A program made the position numbers and the translations under genes. The notes beneath the pieces were generated by a model. The model had not been told where the DNA came from, made no database searches, and was given only the letters and a program-made list of their open reading frames with translations. A stretch of 24,498 nucleotides of DNA from Planctomycetota bacterium (GTDB lineage Bacteria; Planctomycetota; Phycisphaerae; WQYP01): contig JAJZOA010000049.1 in assembly GCA_021852225.1 (NCBI GenBank), positions 1 through 24,498 on the forward strand, read 5' to 3'. Numbering within the stretch: the stretch's first letter is position 1; the number at the start of each line of letters is the position of its first letter. This document shows, piece after piece, positions 14,100 to 22,720 of the stretch.

Positions 14100-17000
14100 T
14101 TACGTATTATTTTCGCAGGAAACCTTCAGACAATCCAGATTTACGTCACCGGTATTTTCCGCATCACGCCGCAGCATGATAGAATTACATCCCGACGCAA
14201 GCGGAAGATACATCGGCAGTTCCTGCCACGCGTTCCAATTCGGCAGACCGGGGATTTTCAGAACGCCGAACTGCACTCCGTTGACATACACATTGAGCGT
14301 CTGTGTGGTGGTTGGCGCGCCATTGGCTACGCGGAATCGTGCCAGATAGTTCCCCGCCTTCGCCCGCCGCAAATAGAACGTCGCACCTGTTCCAACAGAG
14401 GTAAATCCAGCTATAAAACCATTGCCAGTAAAGCCGGAATGATTCGTGGCAACCGTATTGCGGGTATCCGGAATCGGACCGAACAGGCTGGCATCCACAT
14501 ACATGCCGTTATTCGACTTTAGCGGGACTGTTTGCGGTGTTGGACCGGAAAGCGACGCATCACCCGCAGTCAATATTTCCTCTGTTTTGACTACGCGCTG
14601 GCTGCCCGCGGCCGAGATGACCAGAGAATCGAGTTGGCCTGCCGGCACCTTCACCAGTGTAACCGGGCCGTATACATCCATATCCGCGCACCAGCCTGAG
14701 GCTGCCTTTTCCAACGCCGCAGCGCTGGCGGCATGGGGCAAAGCGCGTCCGTTGGCGTGTACCATTGCCGCGGCCCGCCCGTGCAGACGGACTACAAAAC
14801 TTTTGACGCTGGAGTTATAGGTGCCTTGCCTGGCACCGATATGAACATCGTCGCCATTCTGTGTCTTTCGGGCGGAAATAAGCTGCTGATGGAAATGCCC
14901 TGTTTGATAGTCATAGGATTCGCCATCATCATCATAAAATTCACCGTGCGCGGGCTTTTCCGCGGGAAATACATCCAGATACACCAATTCCGGCTTGGAT
15001 GTATGAATGGCGCGGACCGGATCGGCCAGCGGAATAATCGCACCATCTTTAATAAACAGTGGCCAGTCATTCCAACTGTTTGAATTCAGGGCGTAATCAA
15101 TCCATTGGCCGCCCTTGTGGCGGGTTCCGCGGAAGTAATCGGTCCATTCACCGGCCGGCAAATAGATGCGCCGCGTCATTGTTTCGCCCTGGCCCGTTCC
15201 CATTTTTTCCATAATCGGCGCGGCCAAAATCCAGTCGCCAAACATCCACTGGTCGGACATGGTCGCGACATTCGGATCATCCGGATAATCGAAAGTCAGC
15301 GGTCGCACAATACCCACACCCGTGTCCACGCAGGCTGCATGTTCAAGTGCATAGGTGTAGAAGAACCAGCTGTATCGCTGTCGGATCGCCTGCTTGACGG
15401 TTTCACATGCCTGATCCCCATATACCCAGGGCTGGCGGCGTTCGCCCAGCGTGCAATGCGTGCGTAACGTCGGGCATACCGCCGTAAACTGGAACCAGCG
15501 GGTATAGACTTCGGGGGTCGGGTGCCCGTTAAAGCCGCCAGTATCCTGTGCCCATCGCATTTGACCAAGATTAATGGTGTTGATCATGGCGACCGTCTGC
15601 TGCCGCATGACATGAAAGCCGGTGTCAATATCCCCGGACCATGTGGCGTAGGCATAACGCTGCGACCCAAGGTAAAAATTGCGGTTAATGGACCAGACCC
15701 GATTTCGCGGCCGGTCGCGCCGCTGCCCGTCCCACAAGGCCTGCTGCATGTACATGAATTCAAAATTTCCGGTTGCCGGAGAATCCGCTTCATCGTTCCA
15801 GAAGCCGGCGATACCCTGCTGCATGCACTGGTGTTTCCATGTGGCGTTCCAGTACCATTGCCGCGCCAGCGGATTGTAAAAATCTATATCTATCGACATC
15901 AGACCGGAAAAATAATCGGCGAACGGCTTTTCCGTGGGCGAATAAATGTCCAGTTTTTTTGCCGACGCCCCCTGTGTGGTCATTGGCTCAAGATGGCCTT
16001 TGACTGTGCTGATAATAATACGCGGCTTCATGATGCCCGTAATTTTGCATTCCAGTTCGCGCGTCCAGTTGATCAGCGCGTCGGGATTATCCGGCGTAAA
16101 CAGAGCCTCGGAATATTTCACCGGATTCCAGCGGAATTCGCCGTAATTGCTCGCGCCCCAGTCTTTCCAGTCAAAATCGAGGGTGAAGTTGTCAATGGGA
16201 ATGTCCCGGGCGCGGTACGTTTCCAGATATTCGCGCAGCAGATGCTGGTTCGTGCCCCATTGGGAATTGGTGAATCCATATACCCATTTGGGAAACATCG
16301 GCATTTTGCCGCTGACCATCGCCAGGCCGCGGAAAATATCCTTCGCGCCGCCCACCATAATGAACACCGTCAGACTGTTGGGACGGGCGAAATTGCGGCC
16401 ATAATTCTGCGGGTTCGGGTTGCCGTAATAAAACCCGATTTCTCCGGATTTCATCTGGAAATAGCCGCCATCGCTGTCCACCAGAATGCCGAAGCCCGCA
16501 GTGGTCCAGGTGAATGGCGCGCCGCCGCCGCCTTCAATGGACGCCTCAATCTTGTAGGTATCGTGGGCAACGCCAGTGCCGTTTTTAAGCACTGGCTGAT
16601 GCTTTTTGGACCAGCAGGCGGAGGTATGAATGCCGTAAAAATCAGCATTTTTATCGTGCCCGAATTCAAATCCGGATTGAGCCTGATTTTTCGGGTTCAC
16701 ATGCAGGCTTTGGCCGCCGTGTTGATCCAGCAGTATCTTTCCGGATTTATCCAGAATCGTAAGCCGACAAGGGTCGCGACTGATACGCAATTCAAATTCG
16801 CTGGTCCGCAGGCTGATGGGACTTCCCGCAGCGTCCAGTTTGCTTGATGGTTCGGCCGCAAATTTGGCTTGGGGGTCAAGGACTGGAGTGTGTGGATCGC
16901 TTTTGCCACCGGCCAGCAGGTCCAGGCGCAGGATATTCGGCGAAATGGCTTTGGCCAGCAGGGTATCGGGGCCGACCGCAATTTTCAGGCCACCCTCATG

Positions 17001-17120
17001 AACACCAGAGGTCGACACAGCGCCCATTGCCGGGGCGGCATCACCATGAACACGCCCGATAACCGTCGAAGTAAGGGCTGCCGCCGATGCAATTTTAAGG
17101 AAATCCCTACGATGTGGCAT
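14100..17120 (-). CDS. Exported GH31 glycoside hydrolase with CBM35-like C-terminal module
   Basis: 1006 residues. MPHRRDFLKIASAAAL is a twin-arginine signal, so it is exported folded. Then come the GH31 N-terminal beta-sandwich (about 40-260), the TIM barrel (about 270-600) and DUF5110/C-terminal sandwiches (about 600-790, with FYDDDGESYDY). Key residues: the probable nucleophile D443 in GFWNDEAD (family norm W-x-D-M-N-E) and the probable acid/base D497 in ATWSGDID. A last module (about 872-1000, YVDASLF ... YLARFRVANG ... LNVYVNGVQFG ... NSIMLRRDAENTGDVNLDCLKV) has the look of a CBM6/CBM35 carbohydrate-binding domain. Substrate could be an alpha-glucan, xyloside or galactoside; not decidable. 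I chose the ATG at 17120 (GGAG 7-8 bases upstream) rather than the GTG at 17129. A possible LacI-type operator lies upstream. Confidence 0.93.
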   Translation of the reverse strand: MPHRRDFLKIASAAALTSTVIGRVHGDAAPAMGAVSTSGVHEGGLKIAVGPDTLLAKAISPNILRLDLLAGGKSDPHTPVLDPQAKFAAEPSSKLDAAGSPISLRTSEFELRISRDPCRLTILDKSGKILLDQHGGQSLHVNPKNQAQSGFEFGHDKNADFYGIHTSACWSKKHQPVLKNGTGVAHDTYKIEASIEGGGGAPFTWTTAGFGILVDSDGGYFQMKSGEIGFYYGNPNPQNYGRNFARPNSLTVFIMVGGAKDIFRGLAMVSGKMPMFPKWVYGFTNSQWGTNQHLLREYLETYRARDIPIDNFTLDFDWKDWGASNYGEFRWNPVKYSEALFTPDNPDALINWTRELECKITGIMKPRIIISTVKGHLEPMTTQGASAKKLDIYSPTEKPFADYFSGLMSIDIDFYNPLARQWYWNATWKHQCMQQGIAGFWNDEADSPATGNFEFMYMQQALWDGQRRDRPRNRVWSINRNFYLGSQRYAYATWSGDIDTGFHVMRQQTVAMINTINLGQMRWAQDTGGFNGHPTPEVYTRWFQFTAVCPTLRTHCTLGERRQPWVYGDQACETVKQAIRQRYSWFFYTYALEHAACVDTGVGIVRPLTFDYPDDPNVATMSDQWMFGDWILAAPIMEKMGTGQGETMTRRIYLPAGEWTDYFRGTRHKGGQWIDYALNSNSWNDWPLFIKDGAIIPLADPVRAIHTSKPELVYLDVFPAEKPAHGEFYDDDGESYDYQTGHFHQQLISARKTQNGDDVHIGARQGTYNSSVKSFVVRLHGRAAAMVHANGRALPHAASAAALEKAASGWCADMDVYGPVTLVKVPAGQLDSLVISAAGSQRVVKTEEILTAGDASLSGPTPQTVPLKSNNGMYVDASLFGPIPDTRNTVATNHSGFTGNGFIAGFTSVGTGATFYLRRAKAGNYLARFRVANGAPTTTQTLNVYVNGVQFGVLKIPGLPNWNAWQELPMYLPLASGCNSIMLRRDAENTGDVNLDCLKVSCENNT

Positions 17121-17484
17121 TGAAATCACTCCAAGTACGCCTTCTAAAACGCCGAATAGATTTTTGTTAAACGATAGCTTTACCGGTTAACTAGAAAATG
17201 TCAAATGATGCGCATTTTAAAAGGCCTTTGGCGGGGCGATTCAGGTGGGCCGCAAAGCGCGGATTTAATGCCGCCCAAGGCTGCCATAATTCACAAATCT
17301 GGCGAATGACTGTTGCTGGCCATTGCGGCAGCCGCCGAAGTATCGGCAATTTTACAGCTTGCGGTCCGATCGGATTAATTGAATTCTCAAAACGACTGTC
17401 ACGCCGTTTTGTGATTTTATACCATGTCGCGCGCCGCATATTGCAGAATGAGGCACGGGCCGCTTGGCGTCCACTGACGTTTTT
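17121..17484. other. Intergenic region upstream of the GH31 gene
   Basis: About 360 bases between the GH31 start and the 3' end of the next minus-strand gene. The part near the GH31 gene holds the promoter/operator candidate at 17180-17204. The rest (17205-17484) shows no convincing gene; frames on both strands lack ribosome sites and recognisable content. Confidence 0.5.
17180..17204 (-). promoter_or_regulatory. Candidate promoter and LacI-type operator of the GH31 gene
   Basis: On the minus strand TTGACA (plus 17199-17204) is followed after 16 bases by TAAAGC, a weak -10. Between them and over the -10 lies the near-palindrome TTAACCGGTAA (plus 17180-17190), centred on CCGG like many LacI/GalR-family sugar operators (for example the GntR consensus with TTACCGGTAA). 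No regulator gene is adjacent. Confidence 0.35.
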
Positions 17485-19143
17485 TTACCGGCCAAGTGAC
17501 GGAAAGCCTTTAGGCAATTTGGGTGTCGGTTGAGTCTGCGGGGCTGGTTTGCAATGGCACGTAACCAGCGTAGGCAGGTTATACCAGCGCCGATGCCTCC
17601 ACATGTTTTTCGTAACGCCTATTGGCAGATTAATCCACCGACGAATTTTGGGGCCGGGCCAATTGGACGTAAGGGTTAATTCGCCGCTTACATGTGACTT
17701 TTTCGACCCGCCACTGATTTCAAAGCAGTAAAGCAGATAGCCATGGGAATTCTTGCCATCACAATAATGCAAGGGTTTGCCCGTAAACGCATTACTCGGG
17801 ACGGTCTTGAAATATTTGGGAATAAGAGTCGCCAGCGCGGGCGGATATACGCCATTTGCGGCGCGAAACGCAGCCAGCGCCAGCCCAACGCGGGCCATGT
17901 TCCGCTCGCTTCGCTCCGATGCAAGTAAAACTGCGGGCCAAATTGGCACGTTGAAGCCGTAGTCGATCAATCGTTTGGCGACCAGCCTGGCGGGCATTTG
18001 GCTTGCCATGGGCGCGAAGTCCGCATCGCTGAATTGATCGTACCAAAAGCAGGCCTGATTCAATGCGATTTGTTCCTCTTTATACGTCGCCTTATGCGCG
18101 GCGATAACGATTCGGTTACAAATAGTGTTCCATCTGACCATCATGGCGTTGAAATTCAATCGCGATCCACGCATATGTCCGGGGTTTAGATCACGGGAAA
18201 ATCCGGCAAGACCATGGGTGGCCCAATATTGAAAATGGGTTAATCCAGCCAGTCGCTCTCCGGTGTTGAATGCGGCGGCCAGGGACGGAACCTTTTGCCA
18301 ACGCCGCAGCGAGACCAGCCAGTTTTTGCACAAAGACGCGGGTATTTTGCCTGTTTTTGCCAACGATTCCACTTGGCTCATCGCGATTGAATTGACGGTA
18401 TCACATGTCAGCAAATTGAGCAGAAATGGTCCGCGGCCGGCCAAATTGCCAAGCTTGTGAATCGTGACAATGTCGCGCCATGCTCCGGCATAATCGCCAG
18501 AACTGGCCAGAAGCATGCTTCGGGCGGCAAACGCTTCCGAAATATTGGCTATGTCGCCCAAAAGATAAAAAGGAGAATCCATATCCAAACACCCGTTTCG
18601 CTTTAACACAAACACGGGAAAATAGGCGTGCTTCATGCGAGCCGCAGCCGTGGCTTCGGCCAATGCCGTATGCTGGCCAGCCAGCCACGCCGCGATGTGC
18701 GGGTGCTGCGCCGCGGCCCAGGGGTGGTGCCCCACGCCACTTGGCAGGCCTTTTTTATTCTTTAAGTCATGCAGTTTCTCATATTTGAAGAATGACATAT
18801 AAGGATGCGGGACATCTGGTGGTTTGATACCAAGCGTATGGAGAATTTTTCTGGTCACGGTTTTATTGCCCAGCACACCCGGCCCGGTTCCCGTGATTTT
18901 CAGCAGTGCGACCACGGCGTTGTTTGCCGGCGTAACGCCTCGGCTGTCGCGCTGGTTTAGCCAGGCGGCGTAATCCACCCCTCCATCTTTATCCAACGGG
19001 CCGGTAATCCAGGTGGTTTGCCGGGAAATGATAATGTGCTGCGGCTTAAATACCCCCACGCCGCGCAGCGCCGCAGTGCCCGCCAGCAGCAATAAAATGG
19101 CGCCAACGCATGAACCGATCCAAAGCCAGAATGTTTTGGCCAT
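17485..19143 (-). CDS. Large membrane-anchored planctomycete protein of unknown function
   Basis: 552 residues with one N-terminal membrane helix or signal anchor (about 5-27, FWLWIGSCVGAILLLLAGTAA) and a long, mostly helical outside domain. The region 418-460 (RVGLALAAFRAANGVYPPAL, LIPKYFKTVPSNAFTGKPLHY) is a hallmark of many planctomycete hypothetical proteins and resembles the 'long helix, then YP..L..L.P.Y.....P.DPFTG.PL.Y' C-terminus of type II secretion pseudopilin-like proteins. The middle (for example AGAWRDIVTIHKLGNLAGRGPFLLNLLTC) resembles their repeated helical region. The ATG at 19143 has GGAG about 12 bases upstream. The tail after 490 is basic and Pro-rich. Function unknown. Confidence 0.82.
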   Translation of the reverse strand: MAKTFWLWIGSCVGAILLLLAGTAALRGVGVFKPQHIIISRQTTWITGPLDKDGGVDYAAWLNQRDSRGVTPANNAVVALLKITGTGPGVLGNKTVTRKILHTLGIKPPDVPHPYMSFFKYEKLHDLKNKKGLPSGVGHHPWAAAQHPHIAAWLAGQHTALAEATAAARMKHAYFPVFVLKRNGCLDMDSPFYLLGDIANISEAFAARSMLLASSGDYAGAWRDIVTIHKLGNLAGRGPFLLNLLTCDTVNSIAMSQVESLAKTGKIPASLCKNWLVSLRRWQKVPSLAAAFNTGERLAGLTHFQYWATHGLAGFSRDLNPGHMRGSRLNFNAMMVRWNTICNRIVIAAHKATYKEEQIALNQACFWYDQFSDADFAPMASQMPARLVAKRLIDYGFNVPIWPAVLLASERSERNMARVGLALAAFRAANGVYPPALATLIPKYFKTVPSNAFTGKPLHYCDGKNSHGYLLYCFEISGGSKKSHVSGELTLTSNWPGPKIRRWINLPIGVTKNMWRHRRWYNLPTLVTCHCKPAPQTQPTPKLPKGFPSLGR

Positions 19144-19205
19144 ATGTCAACCGCTCCGGGTAATTTAGGCGTCCAGTGGTGCCGGGCATTGGACGCCCAA
19201 TCCGC

Positions 19206-19982
19206 TTACCGCATAGCCAAATGCATGGTGTCCCATATCTTAATCTTTTTCAATTCGTCTTCCAGAAAGGAATAAATGCGATCTTTCGACCAAATGGATC
19301 GGTAAAATCCCTCGATTCCCTCATCGGCAAACCAACCGGCAACGTGCGAATATGCAAATTCCTTGACGCCAGCCGCAGGCGCACCGTCGCCTCGGGAATC
19401 CAGGAAGTGTTTAACGGAAATAGCGCGATCGGGATAGGCCAGATTCAGGGCGGCACACACCAGCCGCTCAAGAGTTTGTTTGCCGGGAAGATTGTCATTT
19501 GCCGGCTCGGCTGACGCCCAATTAATTAGAGAGATATATGGATGTATAGAATCTTGTGGTTTGAAAAGGCATGCGCCTCCTTCAATTGAGAATTGTCCGG
19601 CAAACTTATTGGCTAGAAAAGCCTCCAACGGCTGGCAGCCCGAGGACGGGGCATAACTCTCCGCGACTGCGTCGTGGTCATCATCCAATGAGACAAAGAT
19701 ACGCTGTTTGGGCTCGATCGCCAGATTAGATAGAAAATAAGCAAGGGCTTTCCAGATTTGCGTTTTACCTTGGCATGGCTGGACAGTTATGAGCCTGCTA
19801 CCGTCCGGCGATATAAATGTATATTTTCCCTTGAGATTTACCGGCGCGGCGGTCGTCGCCATCCGCTGCCCATTGCGATAATCCTGACAGCCGGATTTTA
19901 GCAGAAATCCACTCCAGAAAGCCCTGTCGTGGTAGCCCTCGCAAAGGATAATATTGTCCGGATTCTCGCGCCAATCGCTCAT
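19206..19982 (-). CDS. TOPRIM-domain protein (OLD/PARIS AriB-like candidate nuclease)
   Basis: 258 residues. The N-terminal NIILCEGYHDRAFW puts a glutamate, E15, at the end of the first strand, as in TOPRIM motif 1. IFVSLDDDHDA (95-105) supplies the D-x-D motif (D100/D102). These are the metal-binding residues of TOPRIM nucleases, as in OLD-family proteins, DUF3226 and DUF4435 (AriB of PARIS). The rest is not recognisable and there is no signal peptide. Its ATG overlaps the stop of the upstream ATPase gene by 4 bases (19979-19982), so translation is coupled and the two very likely act as one complex: the ATPase senses, the TOPRIM protein cuts. The exact family is uncertain because the C-terminal half shows no familiar motif. 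Confidence 0.75.
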   Translation of the reverse strand: MSDWRENPDNIILCEGYHDRAFWSGFLLKSGCQDYRNGQRMATTAAPVNLKGKYTFISPDGSRLITVQPCQGKTQIWKALAYFLSNLAIEPKQRIFVSLDDDHDAVAESYAPSSGCQPLEAFLANKFAGQFSIEGGACLFKPQDSIHPYISLINWASAEPANDNLPGKQTLERLVCAALNLAYPDRAISVKHFLDSRGDGAPAAGVKEFAYSHVAGWFADEGIEGFYRSIWSKDRIYSFLEDELKKIKIWDTMHLAMR

Positions 19983-21049
19983 CGCAGGTCTTCCTGCAGA
20001 AGTTCACGCGCCGTAACCACCTGTTCTCCCGAGAAACGGGAATTGATAAGTGTTCCATTTTTTAATTTTAGGCGGAAAAGCGAAATTTTGGGTAAATCTT
20101 CTGGCTCAGCGGCAGCGATAAGTTCATCAATAAATTCCAGACTATGTGTGGTAAGAATAATTTGGATTTGGCGACGGGTGGCCGCGAAAAGAGCCTTGGC
20201 GCTGAATTTCATTGTGCGAATATTCAAATGAGCTTCCGGTTCTTCCATCAGGATGGTGGTGTCGGCTGGCGCGGCAAGTTCCAGACTTTGCCGAAGGTAA
20301 AGCCTGGTTCCCTCGCCTGCCAGCACTACTGGAACGGAATAGCCAGGATAAGTGATATGCAAAACAGGCTGATTGCTTTCGGTAAGTATTTCGATGTTTT
20401 CGGCGGTTTTTAATAATTCGAGAGCCTGATTTTTAATATCTTTGTTTAATCCTTGGCGCGTAGCTCGGGAATATAGGTCTTCAATGGTTTCAGGCCGATA
20501 CCGCGGCGCGGTATCCACCAGCCGGATGTCCCTGATATCGGGAAAGGGCTCCAACAAGCCAGTTGGGAAGGCGTCCGCCTGCGCAAACGGGATATCGCGT
20601 AGCGGGACCGCGTTGGAGTATTGGATGGCGATATTCTCGTCAGCCCCACCCCCCGGTTTGAGTTGGGTGGTTCGCACCATCATCGATCCGTCATTCACGA
20701 CTGCCCGGCCGCTGATCGCAAGAGGCGATGGCGCTGAAGGGGCGCGACTTTTCGTGGATACTTGAATAATGGAAAACTGAGCCGAGCCCTTATGAAAAAG
20801 CCATGTTTTATTAGCCTGACTGCCTGTTTGATTGTGCCCAGCCGCATTGGTTCTTTTGATCGGCTCCTGCCTGTCCAAAACGACATTTACCTGGTTTAGC
20901 GGGTCCTTGCTTGCTCCCAGCAGAAGCGCATCAAGCACGGTGCTTTTTCCACAGCCATTGGGGCCAACCAATATGACCAGCGGAGTCAGGTTGTCAAGCC
21001 GGCCCCAGCCGATTCCACGAAAATCTTGAATTGTTAGACCGGTTATCAT
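19979..21049 (-). CDS. ABC/SMC-type AAA ATPase, partner of the TOPRIM protein
   Basis: 356 residues in the RecF/OLD-like ATPase class (AAA_15/AAA_21). Seen: ITGLTIQDFRGIG (2-14, the usual 'I..L.I.NF.G' start), Walker A GPNGCGKST (29-37), a variable middle, a signature-like LAGEGTRLYL (243-252), Walker B ILMEEPEAHL (266-275) and the switch histidine H302 in LTTHSLEFID. I chose the ATG at 21049 because GGAG lies 5 bases upstream and the conserved strand begins there; the open frame to 21124 adds 25 residues without support. About 150 bases separate it from the mreD stop. Such an ATPase coupled to a TOPRIM protein is the arrangement of PARIS (AriA/AriB) and of split OLD systems. A chromosomal repair role cannot be excluded. 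Confidence 0.88.
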   Translation of the reverse strand: MITGLTIQDFRGIGWGRLDNLTPLVILVGPNGCGKSTVLDALLLGASKDPLNQVNVVLDRQEPIKRTNAAGHNQTGSQANKTWLFHKGSAQFSIIQVSTKSRAPSAPSPLAISGRAVVNDGSMMVRTTQLKPGGGADENIAIQYSNAVPLRDIPFAQADAFPTGLLEPFPDIRDIRLVDTAPRYRPETIEDLYSRATRQGLNKDIKNQALELLKTAENIEILTESNQPVLHITYPGYSVPVVLAGEGTRLYLRQSLELAAPADTTILMEEPEAHLNIRTMKFSAKALFAATRRQIQIILTTHSLEFIDELIAAAEPEDLPKISLFRLKLKNGTLINSRFSGEQVVTARELLQEDLR

Positions 21050-21199
21050 GGCGACTCCAACGTGGCACGTAAATTGTAGGTTCCGGACGCTCAACGCATT
21101 CCGGTTGATGGCATAGTCTAACATTCGCAGACAATTTTGGCAGCCGTGGCCCGCGTCGCTGGCCCAAAGACGGACAGCCGCCGTTAACGGTCAGCACCC

Positions 21200-21742
21200 T
21201 TACCGGCTTGCGGAAATGCCCCGGTGGTGCGGGGCCTCAAAACCAAGCAGCGGGCCAAGCAGAAAAATCAATCGGAACATCAGTGGGGCAATCACCGCGG
21301 TATACACCGCGCTGCTGAACGTGACGCCGGCGAACAGCACGGGACTTATCGCGACGCCCGGCTGGCCGAAGGCCCAGGAAACGCCGGAATCAATCGCCGT
21401 CCGCCCGACCAGAAAAATAATGACGGCCAGAAAAGTCATGACAATCTGGCTAAGCGCGTTGTTGCGGAAAATGTGCTTGCGGATTTTCACCAGGCCCAGG
21501 GCTATCAGCCCCAGCATAAGGGCTTCGGAACCCAGAAGAGACTGGCTGGTCAGGTCATACACCAGGCCGCACCAGAAGCCAGCCAGAATGGCGGAATCTT
21601 CTTCCGCGAACAGGGCGTAGAAAATAGCCAGCAGCACCAGATATTCCAGATGGAAATATCCGACTTCGCTCCATTGCGCTAAATGCGCAGCCTGCAGCGC
21701 GGTTGCCAGATAGAGCAGAAGAAAAAAAGTAATCCACCGCAT
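21200..21742 (-). CDS. mreD: Rod shape-determining protein MreD
   Basis: 180 residues with five or six membrane helices: MRWITFFLLLYLATALQ, LEYLVLLAIFYALFAEEDSAILAGFWCGLVYDL, EALMLGLIALGLVKIRKHIF, SQIVMTFLAVIIFLVGR, and two more. The A-x-x-x-G-F-x-x-G-L-x-x-D segment followed by a basic loop after the fourth helix is typical MreD. MreD works with MreC, RodZ and MreB in the elongasome. The usual neighbours mreB and mreC are not in this window; it follows the imuA-like gene by 57 bases and may share its transcript. Confidence 0.8.
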   Translation of the reverse strand: MRWITFFLLLYLATALQAAHLAQWSEVGYFHLEYLVLLAIFYALFAEEDSAILAGFWCGLVYDLTSQSLLGSEALMLGLIALGLVKIRKHIFRNNALSQIVMTFLAVIIFLVGRTAIDSGVSWAFGQPGVAISPVLFAGVTFSSAVYTAVIAPLMFRLIFLLGPLLGFEAPHHRGISASR

Positions 21743-21799
21743 GATTCAAGTATCCCGCATATTGGCCGGAATGCAAAGCGCCCGCTTCAGCCGACGGGC

Positions 21800-22720
21800 T
21801 TAATCGGCGGGAATCAGCCGACCGACGGCCTGTTTTCGGCTGTATCGCCACCGGATGACCGATGCGGTGCCCGTCGGAATGCCAGCCAGAGCCGGTTTGG
21901 CCCGCTGCAGAAAAACGCGCCAATGCGGGTCGGCCGTGGGTGTGGGGTGCGGCTGCACCAGCCAGCGGGTTGCCGCAAGTGATGGCTGGCTTAGCTCCCG
22001 GACGGGCCGCACAAACAACGCATGCCCACCACCGGCTTGTGCCGCCAACTGAAGGCGGCGGCTTGTGGCCATGGTGCAGGCGGAACCATCTGCCATCACT
22101 GCGGCGGCCACCGGGCAACGCAGGGCCTGATCCAGCACCCAGAAACGCTGGTCGTCATCCGCCGGATCAACAAAAATGCATCGGTCCTGCCAATCCGGTA
22201 TGCCCAGGCCGGCTGAAAGAATGTAAATACTTGGTCGACAGACCGGGCCGATCCAAAACAGATAACGGCGCTGGGTGCGGGCACACAACCTGCCACCCAG
22301 CCAGGTGAACAGGGTTAAGGGCGCGAAAAATGGAATATGACTTTGACTCATGGGCCGCGATAGGGGGCTTCTTTTTGATTGATGACTCAGTTCTTCACCC
22401 CGTCCGCCCCACTCTGGAACCGCATCCGCAGATTCGCCAGTGGATGGTGCATCAGGCATGCCGGTGGTCGCGGTCATATCATAAAACCATTCATGAATAC
22501 CCGATTGCAGGCATTCACTGGAAAGCAGCGCCGCAACTGGCGAAGCCACCGCAACTGCCGGCGAACAGGTCGGCAATTCGCCGGGCGGAGTGGGAAAGGC
22601 GCGCAAGGATGGGTCTGCATATTCGGTATTTGTAGAAGCGGTATCGGGCGCCCATTGTTGCCCGGTGTGGCCATACAATGCCCGCAACTGCTTGAAAGTT
22701 AATCCGCCTGTTGGCCGCAT
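21800..22720 (-). CDS. ImuA-like protein (translesion synthesis-associated RecA-fold protein)
   Basis: 306 residues. In known bacteria ImuA, ImuB and DnaE2 form the SOS mutasome. Seen: GIHEWFYDM (about 75-83, the ImuA 'G.LHE.' entry to the RecA-like fold), RYLFWIGPVCRPSIYIL, a strand-helix IFVDPADDDQRFWVLDQALRCPVAAAVMAD, SRRLQLAAQAGGGHALFVRP and the late SLAATRWLVQPHP-WRVFLQRAK, all in ImuA order. No clear Walker A is seen, as is common in ImuA. Residues 85-130 form a low-complexity insertion. The ATG at 22720 has AAAGGTG 7-8 bases upstream; the frame extends to 22774 without support. imuB and dnaE2 are not adjacent. A promoter with a LexA-box-like repeat precedes it. Assignment rests on motif order by eye, so the symbol is left blank. 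Confidence 0.72.
   Translation of the reverse strand: MRPTGGLTFKQLRALYGHTGQQWAPDTASTNTEYADPSLRAFPTPPGELPTCSPAVAVASPVAALLSSECLQSGIHEWFYDMTATTGMPDAPSTGESADAVPEWGGRGEELSHQSKRSPLSRPMSQSHIPFFAPLTLFTWLGGRLCARTQRRYLFWIGPVCRPSIYILSAGLGIPDWQDRCIFVDPADDDQRFWVLDQALRCPVAAAVMADGSACTMATSRRLQLAAQAGGGHALFVRPVRELSQPSLAATRWLVQPHPTPTADPHWRVFLQRAKPALAGIPTGTASVIRWRYSRKQAVGRLIPAD

Noticed and set aside
15522..16847. A 441-codon open frame on the plus strand opposite the GH31 gene
   Set aside because: It is antisense to strongly conserved GH31 sequence, has no ribosome site or recognisable domain, and its composition is that of a reverse-frame shadow.
17198..17533. A 111-codon plus-strand frame between the GH31 gene and the next gene
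   Set aside because: No ribosome site, no recognisable motif, and its 3' end overlaps a real minus-strand gene.
21862..22308. A 148-codon plus-strand frame opposite the imuA-like gene
   Set aside because: Low-complexity reverse-frame translation of a GC-rich gene; the minus strand has the ImuA motifs and ribosome site.
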